Part shown: piece by piece, positions 21,938 to 27,746 of the stretch
Position numbering within the stretch: position 1 is the first letter of the stretch
How the letters are laid out: the number at the start of each line of letters is the position of its first letter
IMG/VR virus record: IMGVR_UViG_3300042290_000283
Location: 1-27,746 of that record
Reading direction: 5' to 3' (one strand)
Source of the DNA: a virus
DNA: 27,746 nt
Program-made: the position numbers and the translations under genes
The notes under the pieces: generated by a model
What the model saw: the letters and a program-made list of their open reading frames with translations, nothing else
What the model was told of the DNA's origin: nothing
Databases searched by the model: none

Positions 21938-22879
21938 ATGGAAAATCTAGTTTTGATAAACTTATTGGAAAATGTATTAGGTAAATCTAAACCTACATCA
22001 CGAGGTAATCATTCATTCCATTGCCCATTCTGTAAGCATCATAAGCCAAAATTAGAAATTAATATAGCCACTAACGAGAAGAAAGAAAATCCATGGCATT
22101 GTTGGGTATGTAATACTAAAGGTAAATCAATACATTCATTATTTAAAGCAATGAAAGTCGATCGTTCTAAAGTAGAGCAGCTAGACGTTATTATTGTACC
22201 TGGTAAACGCCAAACTATTGTTTACAATCAAATAACATTACCTAAGGAATTCAAAACACTGATTGACGTTACTCCATTATCTAAAATGGACCAAATATAT
22301 GCTAAACAAGCATTACATTTTTTACACAAACGTGATATTACAGACAATCACATTAAAAAATACAATATCGGATTCTGCACTGAAGGTGAATATAATGGAC
22401 GAGTAATTATACCATCATATGATTCAGAAGGACAATTAAATTATTTTATTGCTCGTTCATTCGATCAAGACTCGCCCCGCAAATATAAAAATCCATCAGT
22501 ACAGAATAAAAATATAATTGGATTAGAATATTTTGTAAATTGGGATGCACCAGTAGTATTAGTTGAAGGTATGTTTGATGCATTAACAATACAACGAAAT
22601 GTTATTCCATTATTTGGTAAAGTACTCTCTGAGGCGCTAATGAAACGATTAGTAACATCAGATGTAGAAAAAGTATACGTTGCTTTAGATAAAGACGCAC
22701 AACGTGAAGCATTACAACACTGTCAAACATTAATGAACTATGGTAAAGAAGTTTACTTAGTTGAAATGGACGGTAAAGATGCAAATGAAATCGGATTTAA
22801 GAATTTCTTAAATATAATTGAAAACACATATCCACTAACATTTGAAAAAATAATGGGTATAAAACTAAAAATCGCATGA
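21938..22879 (+). CDS. DnaG-type primase
   Basis: The 313-aa protein makes RNA primers for lagging-strand DNA synthesis. An N-terminal zinc ribbon has C29-x2-C32 (HCPFCKHH) and C55-x2-C58 (HCWVC). The TOPRIM core shows VVLVEGMFDAL with catalytic E210, then VYVALDKDAQ with D251 and D253, and a DGKDANE motif near 278-284. Arg in GRVIIPSYD (about 155) also fits DnaG. It is a little shorter than T4 gp61 (342 aa) and lacks an obvious helicase-binding C-terminus, so it presumably works with a separate helicase outside the window. All ten Arg codons are CGN. Its stop overlaps the nuclease gene start (ATGA), so the two are coupled. Confidence 0.85.
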   Translation: MENLVLINLLENVLGKSKPTSRGNHSFHCPFCKHHKPKLEINIATNEKKENPWHCWVCNTKGKSIHSLFKAMKVDRSKVEQLDVIIVPGKRQTIVYNQITLPKEFKTLIDVTPLSKMDQIYAKQALHFLHKRDITDNHIKKYNIGFCTEGEYNGRVIIPSYDSEGQLNYFIARSFDQDSPRKYKNPSVQNKNIIGLEYFVNWDAPVVLVEGMFDALTIQRNVIPLFGKVLSEALMKRLVTSDVEKVYVALDKDAQREALQHCQTLMNYGKEVYLVEMDGKDANEIGFKNFLNIIENTYPLTFEKIMGIKLKIA

Positions 22880-23667
22880 TTGAGCAACACTCAAATGTAA
22901 TCAAAGATCCAAACATTAAACGGATTGTTGAATACACAGAAAATTCAAAACAAGTAAACATTTTAGATAGTCGTTTCTACAGACGTAGCGAAAAGTACTA
23001 CCCATCTGTTACATCCATATTAAACTTCTTTCCTAAGAACGGTTTTTTCCATTCATGGCTAAAAGACGTTGGACATAATAGCGATATTATAATGCGTAAA
23101 GCAGCTAATGAGGGAACACAAGTACACAATGCAATCGAAGATTTCTTAGGTGGGAATGAAATTACTTGGATTGATGAGTATGGTAATGCTAAATATCAAT
23201 TAGATGTTTGGAAAATGATTTTACGATTTGCTGATTTCTGGAATCAAGTAAAACCAGAATTAGTATCTAAAGAATATCATTTATTTTCTGACCAATATGA
23301 GTATGCTGGTACGGCCGATTTGATTGTGAGAATCAACGGGGAACTTTGGTTATTAGACATTAAAACATCAAATTCACTACATACATCATATGATTTACAA
23401 CTCGCGGCCTATGCGCAGGCTTGGAATGAAACTCATACTGAAGCAGTTACACGTACTGGTATTATTTGGTTAAAAGCTAAAACACATAAAGAAGGTAAAG
23501 AAGGTCAGATGCAAGGTAAAGGATGGCAAGTTAAAATTGTAGATGAAATCGAAAAGAATTTTACTATGTTTACTAAAATTCAAGACATATATAAATTAGA
23601 AAACCCAAATGCATCCCCATACACTGAAACACTACCTACATCAGTTAAGCTAGAGACAGAAAATTAA
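22876..23667 (+). CDS. PD-(D/E)XK nuclease, RecB/Cas4-like
   Basis: This 263-aa protein has the RecB-family nuclease motifs: GTQVHNAIEDF (H84), KEYHLFSDQYEYAGTADLIV (E133, D148), LLDIKTS (D161, K163) and YDLQLAAYAQA (Q175). These form a Mg-dependent exonuclease active site. No cysteine cluster like the iron-sulfur knot of Cas4 is present, so it resembles phage lambda-exonuclease/RecB-type enzymes more than true Cas4. Coupled to the primase, it probably processes DNA ends in replication, recombination or host DNA breakdown. The C-terminal 40 residues are a flexible polar tail. Confidence 0.8.
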   Translation: MIEQHSNVIKDPNIKRIVEYTENSKQVNILDSRFYRRSEKYYPSVTSILNFFPKNGFFHSWLKDVGHNSDIIMRKAANEGTQVHNAIEDFLGGNEITWIDEYGNAKYQLDVWKMILRFADFWNQVKPELVSKEYHLFSDQYEYAGTADLIVRINGELWLLDIKTSNSLHTSYDLQLAAYAQAWNETHTEAVTRTGIIWLKAKTHKEGKEGQMQGKGWQVKIVDEIEKNFTMFTKIQDIYKLENPNASPYTETLPTSVKLETEN

Positions 23668-23674
23668 TATTTAT
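23664..23674 (+). promoter_or_regulatory. TTAATATTTAT over a stop codon, copy 3
   Basis: The motif spans the TAA stop of the nuclease gene and is followed by a 26-nt AT-rich leader to the ATG at 23701. It probably marks a new transcript start; this is inferred from recurrence. Confidence 0.4.
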
Positions 23675-23700
23675 TAGTATATTATACTGTATATTAATTA

Positions 23701-24576
23701 ATGAAGATAGCAATTTATCCCGGCGCATTTAAACCACCTCATAAAGGTCATTTCCAAGTAGTCAAATTATTAGTTGATAGAGATGATATTTCTGAGGTGG
23801 TAGTTGCCGTTTCGTCTAAAGAACGTGGTGGGGTATCATTAGAACAATCATTAAAGGTTTGGGAATTATATACTAATATATTAGGTCCTAAAGTTAAAGT
23901 TATACCATCCGAAGGCTCTCCTGTATATTATACATTATCTTCAATCAAAAATAATCCTGATCAAGATTTTGTAGTTGTATTCGGTAAAGAAGAAAGTTCA
24001 CGTTTTGCTTCATTAGCTGACAATCCTAAAGTTGAGGTATTTGACGCTGGTAATTTTGAAAATACATCAGCAACTGACTTTAGAGATGCTATTCAAGCAC
24101 GTAATGTAAAACAAATAGCTAATTTTTTACCTGCTGGTATTACAACACAAAAATTCTTTGATGCATACGGTAGCGTTTATAATAACAATGAAGAACCAAT
24201 ACATGAATCATTATATGAGAATCAATTCCCGTTATTGAAAGAATTTGTTGGATATTGTAAAGAATATTTAAAATTAAAATCATTACCTCCATTAAAAATG
24301 TCATATGATCCAACAACAGCAGAATCAAGACGTTCATTTGGTGGATATGATCCAAATAATAAAAGTATTGAATTAAGTGTAGCTAATCGCCATCAAGCCG
24401 ATGTTTTTAGAACATTAGCACATGAATTAGTTCATTTTAAACAAGATATACAAAATAGATTAACACCAGAATCCGGCAAAACAGGCCATCCACATGAAAA
24501 TGAGGCTAATGCTGCTGCCGCTATAATGATGAGAAACTTCGCTCAAATGCGACCTGAAATGTTTATAGTAAAATGA
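23701..24576 (+). CDS. Nucleotidyltransferase-zincin fusion
   Basis: This 291-aa protein has two domains. The N-terminal part is a cytidylyltransferase/NMNAT-like Rossmann domain: YPGAFKPPHKGHF (GxFxPxHxGH, H14/H17), VVVFGKEES, and ENTSATDFRDAI near 121, which stands for the S/TxxxxR motif. About residues 165-195 are a linker. The C-terminal part carries an HExxH zinc site in LAHELVHFKQD (about 242-246) and a downstream ENEANAAAA helix that can give the third ligand Glu, as in gluzincin-type peptidases. One part would transfer nucleotidyl groups, the other would cut a protein or peptide. The fusion is unusual and the joint task is unknown. The stop overlaps the next start (ATGA). Confidence 0.7.
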   Translation: MKIAIYPGAFKPPHKGHFQVVKLLVDRDDISEVVVAVSSKERGGVSLEQSLKVWELYTNILGPKVKVIPSEGSPVYYTLSSIKNNPDQDFVVVFGKEESSRFASLADNPKVEVFDAGNFENTSATDFRDAIQARNVKQIANFLPAGITTQKFFDAYGSVYNNNEEPIHESLYENQFPLLKEFVGYCKEYLKLKSLPPLKMSYDPTTAESRRSFGGYDPNNKSIELSVANRHQADVFRTLAHELVHFKQDIQNRLTPESGKTGHPHENEANAAAAIMMRNFAQMRPEMFIVK

Positions 24577-25808
24577 TAAAATTATTTGATATACTACAAG
24601 AAATAACTGGTAAACCTAAAGCAATATTTTTAGCTGGTCCTGCTGGCTCAGGTAAAACTTATACATTAAAACAATTACTTCCAGTTGAAAAATATCAAGT
24701 AATAAATGTAGACGATACATACGAAGAATTACTTAAATCATCTGGTTTAGGTACTAATTTAAAAGATTTTGGTCCTGAAGAATTATCTCAAGCAGCTAAA
24801 TTAATGGGCCAAGCTCAAGGAGCTACTAAAGAAAAATATGCTAAAGCGCTTGAAGGATTAAATAACGTTATTATTGATGGTACTGGTGCTGCCTCTAAAC
24901 CGCTATTCAAAAAGAAAGCAGAATTAGAAGCATTAGGATACGATACAATGATGTTAATGTTATATGTTTCACCTATGACATCTTTAAAGCGTAATGCTGA
25001 ACGCGAACGTTCATTACTACCTCAAATTGTGTTACGTACTTGGAGAGATACAAACAAAAACATTGAGATATATCGTCAAGAATTTGGTGATCGTTTTATA
25101 TTAATTAATAACGATCCTGAAGATGCTAATAAAACATTTGATCCCGCTGAAGTTAAAAAATTATACTTTGATACAGCTAAATTCACTAGCAAACCTAAAA
25201 CACCAGAAGAACAAGCTAAAGCTAAAGCAGATGCTGAACAATTAAATCAAGATATAATTTTATTAGTTAAACAAATTCCCCAAACTGATACACTAGATTC
25301 AGCTAAATCTAAAATTGCGATGTTAGCTGAAGGCGAACAACAATATAAAGTATATTGTGATATGGATGGGGTACTAGTTGATTTTGAACGTGGGTATAAT
25401 GATTTAACAGGCAAGCAAACACCGGGTGTTGATTCAACATACGATAAAAATGATTTTTGGTCTGCAATTACTAAAGCAGGTGCTAAATTTTGGGCTGAGT
25501 TAAATTGGATGTCTGATGGACAACAATTATGGGATTACATTAAACAATATAATCCTAAATTATTAACTGCTCCATCACGTGAACAATCATCAGAAATAGG
25601 TAAACAAGAATGGATAAATAATAATTTACCTTCTACTCCAGTTATATTTAAACAAGCAAAAGATAAAAAAGATTTAGCAGAACCAAATGCTATATTAATT
25701 GATGATAGAAAAGATAATATCCAACAATGGATAGATGCAGGTGGAATTGGTATTCGCCATACATCTACAGAATCAACAATAAAACAACTACAAAAATTAG
25801 GGTTATAA
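24573..25808 (+). CDS. P-loop kinase-HAD phosphatase fusion
   Basis: The 411-aa protein has an N-terminal P-loop kinase (AGPAGSGKTYT, about 21-31, K28) with NVDDTYEEL and VIIDGTGA resembling zeta-toxin/polynucleotide-kinase folds. The C-terminal HAD phosphatase has DMDGVLVDF (D263, D265), LLTAPSREQ and LIDDRKDNI. The domain order equals T4 Pnkp (301 aa), which repairs RNA and DNA ends by 5' kinase and 3' phosphatase action. Here the HAD part looks more like a 5'(3')-deoxyribonucleotidase. It is about 110 residues longer than T4 Pnkp. The first residues, MIKLFDILQE-ITG, resemble T4 capsid-targeting leaders. RNA/DNA end repair or nucleotide salvage are both possible. Confidence 0.65.
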   Translation: MIKLFDILQEITGKPKAIFLAGPAGSGKTYTLKQLLPVEKYQVINVDDTYEELLKSSGLGTNLKDFGPEELSQAAKLMGQAQGATKEKYAKALEGLNNVIIDGTGAASKPLFKKKAELEALGYDTMMLMLYVSPMTSLKRNAERERSLLPQIVLRTWRDTNKNIEIYRQEFGDRFILINNDPEDANKTFDPAEVKKLYFDTAKFTSKPKTPEEQAKAKADAEQLNQDIILLVKQIPQTDTLDSAKSKIAMLAEGEQQYKVYCDMDGVLVDFERGYNDLTGKQTPGVDSTYDKNDFWSAITKAGAKFWAELNWMSDGQQLWDYIKQYNPKLLTAPSREQSSEIGKQEWINNNLPSTPVIFKQAKDKKDLAEPNAILIDDRKDNIQQWIDAGGIGIRHTSTESTIKQLQKLGL

Positions 25809-25809
25809 T

Positions 25810-26397
25810 ATGTCAAGAGAAACGTTATTAAAAAAAGAATTCCAAAAACGAGACGTACAACGTATTCGTAATCTACTGTCGGGCAAGCAAGGTGAAGCTA
25901 CTCAAACACAAGTAGGATATACTACTAAACAAATCGACCGAAATGAAGGTGATGTTTGGGAGGAGTTTGGTAGAAAATGGACATTAAGAAACGGCATTAA
26001 AATGAGCGTTACTAAATTAGATAGAGCTAAAAAAGCTGTATTTACTCCATTATTATGCCCATCATGTTCAAAACCTATGAAAACTGAATATGATAAAAAA
26101 ATGTTTGTTCTTCATAAAACTTGTTTTGATTGTGTGATTAAAATGGAATCACAACTTAAAATAGATGGTAAATATCAAGAATACGAAGATAAAATTGTTA
26201 AAGCAAATGCTAATTTTGCATTAGATGAATTTGTAAATGGATTTGATTCATTTTTAGATTCGATGAGTTCAAATAATGGATTCGTAACTGAACAAGGTGA
26301 TATTGAAGATTGGCATGTAAAAGCTTTAGATAAACAGAAAATACGCGAACAAGTAATGAAAGACATAGAAGAATCCCGTGCTAAATTAAATAGTTAA
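25810..26397 (+). CDS. Zinc-ribbon protein, 195 aa
   Basis: The 195 aa have C83-x2-C86 (CPSCSKPM) and C105-x2-C108 (CFDC), a four-Cys zinc ribbon. Basic helices lie before it (KKEFQKRDVQRIRNLL, KMSVTKLDRAKKAVF) and long acidic helices after it. It is probably a nucleic-acid- or protein-binding accessory factor. I do not recognise a named T4 counterpart. It begins 1 nt after the kinase-phosphatase gene and is probably co-expressed with it. Arg codons are mixed CGN and AGA. It could be a transcription or recombination mediator, with no direct evidence. Confidence 0.6.
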   Translation: MSRETLLKKEFQKRDVQRIRNLLSGKQGEATQTQVGYTTKQIDRNEGDVWEEFGRKWTLRNGIKMSVTKLDRAKKAVFTPLLCPSCSKPMKTEYDKKMFVLHKTCFDCVIKMESQLKIDGKYQEYEDKIVKANANFALDEFVNGFDSFLDSMSSNNGFVTEQGDIEDWHVKALDKQKIREQVMKDIEESRAKLNS

Positions 26398-26404
26398 TAT
26401 TTAT
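26394..26404 (+). promoter_or_regulatory. TTAATATTTAT over a stop codon, copy 4
   Basis: The motif contains the TAA stop of the zinc-ribbon gene and runs into the ATG at 26403 (TTTATG). If it is a promoter element, the gene right after it cannot be its target unless the ATG at 26403 is not used, so an RNA-level role is possible. Confidence 0.3.
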
Positions 26405-26606
26405 GGTCATAACATTTTTATCTCTTCTTAATAAAATGCATCAATCAAATGAGCTAAATGCTGCCGGGGTAGCAACAACGTGTATAGCATTATTTAATAG
26501 CTTTTTTTCTATGTTAAATCCTGTACTTACTGGTCTATTTTACATCCTATCTATTGGATGGCTCGGGGTACAGATATATTATAAGATAAAAAATAAAGGT
26601 AAATAA
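26403..26606 (+). CDS. Small membrane protein, possible holin
   Basis: The 67-aa protein has two hydrophobic segments: about 21-40 (AGVATTCIALFNSFFSML) and 42-60 (PVLTGLFYILSIGWLGVQIY), with a short basic C-terminus (KIKNKGK). This suits a class II holin, which makes membrane pores for host lysis, but size and topology are the only evidence and no lysozyme gene adjoins. Another membrane role is possible. The ATG lies inside a TTAATATTTAT motif with no ribosome-binding site. The stop overlaps the next start by one nt. Confidence 0.45.
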   Translation: MVITFLSLLNKMHQSNELNAAGVATTCIALFNSFFSMLNPVLTGLFYILSIGWLGVQIYYKIKNKGK

Positions 26607-27022
26607 TGATTAAATTAATCAATATATTAAGTGAAGCAGAGATAAATGAGTGTCCTGCTCCAACTCAAAACATAGAACTTAATCTTGAAAATAGACAAAA
26701 GGCAATTAATGAGTATGGATATGGTCCATTAAATCCTAATGAACCAAATGAAAAATTTTGGCAAGTTAAAGTTGACATGTGGAAATTAGATTCTGCAGAA
26801 GAAGCTAAAAAATCATTATGTGCTAATTGTGCTGCATTCGATATTACAACTAAAACATTGGATTGTATTGCTAAAGGAATAGGCGATGATGAAGGAACAG
26901 AAGATCCATTCGATGTAATAAATGCTGGAGAATTAGGATATTGCAGATTTTTAAAATTCAAATGTGCCGCTGCTAGAACATGTGATGCTTGGGTTGTTGG
27001 AGGTCCTATAACAGATAAATAA
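26606..27022 (+). CDS. Cys-rich protein with leader-like N-terminus
   Basis: The 138-aa protein has seven cysteines (16, 72, 75, 87, 113, 120, 126). LCANCAAFD, TLDCIAKG, LGYCRFLKFKC and RTCDAWVVGGP form a compact Cys-rich C-terminal domain. C-x2-C followed by GYC recalls high-potential iron-sulfur proteins, but the spacing is not exact, so metal or cluster binding is only possible. I have an impression of a similar Cys-rich segment in T4-like marine phages. The first residues, MIKLINILSE-AEI, fit a capsid-targeting leader with a prohead protease site (LSE followed by A). An internal head protein or injected redox/metal protein is an inference. Confidence 0.55.
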   Translation: MIKLINILSEAEINECPAPTQNIELNLENRQKAINEYGYGPLNPNEPNEKFWQVKVDMWKLDSAEEAKKSLCANCAAFDITTKTLDCIAKGIGDDEGTEDPFDVINAGELGYCRFLKFKCAAARTCDAWVVGGPITDK

Positions 27023-27033
27023 TCTATATAAAA

Positions 27034-27746
27034 ATGACTGAAGAAGAACTACATAAATTAATTAGTGAATCTATTCAATCACTTATAGAAAAAAAGCTAT
27101 GCCCTAAAGGTAGAGCTTATTATAATCGTCGTATAGCTGCTGGTGAAGTACCATCTGCTTATCTATCTGGTCGTGCTGTTAAAGTATGTAAGGGGTTAAT
27201 GGAAGGAGATGAAGAAACAGTCGAATGTGAAAACTGCGGTTGGGAATGGAATTTAGAAGACGGCGGTAAAGAACCATTTCTTTGTCATAAGTGCGGACAT
27301 GATAATACTGAAAAGTATGACATGAACGAATCACTACGTGATTGGTTTAAAAAAGAAGATTGGGTTCGTATCGATACACAAGGTAATATAACAGGTCCTT
27401 GTGGTACAATGAAAAAAGGACAAGCAACAACTCGTTGTTTACCTCGTGCTAAAGCAAATTCATTATCTAAAGAAGAACGTGCTGCTACTGCTCGTAAAAA
27501 AGCTGCTGCTGATCGTAAAGGTGATCGTGTTGTTCCAAATACAGATAAAGCTAAAGTACGTTTAGAAAGTAAATCTCCATTATTATGGATTCCTATTCTA
27601 CAAGCCGAAAACGAGGAAATAGAACGTACAGCAGATGAATTAGGTTTACCATATGATGTAGTATATAACTCATTCGCAAGTGGTAAAGAAGTTACATTAA
27701 CTGATGAAATGTGGAGTCGTTTAGAAAATACCGACTCATACGATAT
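27034..27746 (+). CDS. Zinc-ribbon protein, 3' truncated by window
   Basis: At least 237 codons are present and the frame is open at the window end. The N-terminus has LHKLISE-SIQ, leader-like. Then LCPKGRAYYNRRIAAGE and GRAVKVCKG, a block I associate with T4-like phages, is followed by a zinc ribbon with C65-x2-C68 (CENCGW) and C84-x2-C87 (CHKCGHD). GPCGTMKKGQATTRCLPRAKA and a very basic Arg/Lys/Ala stretch come next, then an acidic helix (ENEEIERTADEL). The basic stretch and ribbon point to nucleic-acid binding. No enzyme motif is seen. It could be an internal virion or DNA-organising protein. Confidence 0.6.
   Translation, partial: MTEEELHKLISESIQSLIEKKLCPKGRAYYNRRIAAGEVPSAYLSGRAVKVCKGLMEGDEETVECENCGWEWNLEDGGKEPFLCHKCGHDNTEKYDMNESLRDWFKKEDWVRIDTQGNITGPCGTMKKGQATTRCLPRAKANSLSKEERAATARKKAAADRKGDRVVPNTDKAKVRLESKSPLLWIPILQAENEEIERTADELGLPYDVVYNSFASGKEVTLTDEMWSRLENTDSYD

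Noticed and set aside
22876-23667. Cas4 of a phage-borne CRISPR adaptation module
   Set aside because: No Cys cluster for an iron-sulfur site, no cas1 or cas2 and no array in the window; a phage RecB-type nuclease explains it.
24573-25808. Zeta toxin of a toxin-antitoxin pair
   Set aside because: The P-loop part resembles zeta toxins, but it is fused to a HAD phosphatase, and the neighbours are a transferase-zincin and a zinc-ribbon protein, not an antitoxin.

Overview
The window is a dense, AT-rich stretch of a contractile-tailed, T4-like bacteriophage genome. Every gene I support is on the + strand, packed with short gaps or ATGA/TAATG overlaps. The phage call rests on recognisable T4-type proteins: a late sigma factor (gp55-like), a baseplate hub/spike protein (gp5-like), baseplate wedge proteins gp25 and gp6, a zinc-ribbon/TOPRIM primase and a RecB/Cas4-type nuclease. 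Starts almost never have a Shine-Dalgarno sequence; they follow A-rich leaders instead. That is typical of Bacteroidetes, so I infer a Bacteroidetes (Flavobacteriia-like) host. The host is inference, not proof.

Layout. (1) 1-1900: an early-type accessory region of tiny genes (20-121 aa). Most are preceded by a copy of an 18-nt promoter-like element, TTTCCWRNTTAYATTTAC, and an A-rich leader. One gene encodes a basic protein with four GRP AT-hook-like motifs. (2) 1902-2350: a gene-free stretch holding a GC-rich, hairpin-forming island that stands out from the AT-rich phage, then an AT-rich leader. (3) 2351-3480: a GIY-YIG (T5orf172-like) protein and two small unknowns, with a palindrome and three 10-nt iterons between the last two. 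(4) 3498-5293: an HD-domain phosphohydrolase, a small membrane-anchored protein and the gp55-like sigma factor. (5) 5322-21475: the baseplate/tail module: gp5-like hub, a 451-aa unknown, gp25, gp6, a DNRLRE-like protein, a 1547-aa structural protein, and tail-tip/fibre proteins with fibronectin III domains and Thr-Pro linkers. (6) 21465-23667: a GIY-YIG nuclease, primase and PD-(D/E)XK nuclease. (7) 23701-27746: a nucleotidyltransferase-zincin fusion, a P-loop kinase-HAD phosphatase fusion, zinc-ribbon proteins, a possible holin and Cys-rich proteins. The last gene runs off the window.

The sigma factor lies just upstream of the structural module, where an AT-rich motif (ATATTTATA, often as TTAATATTTAT over a stop codon) recurs before genes. 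It may mark late transcription units. Arginine codons also split the modules: CGN in regulatory and replication genes, AGA in structural genes.

Most interesting points: the repeated early promoter cassette, the GC-rich structured island, an FN3 module divided between two adjacent tail genes, duplicated tail C-terminal domains, the two enzyme fusions, and short leaders on several 3' proteins that resemble T4 capsid-targeting peptides.
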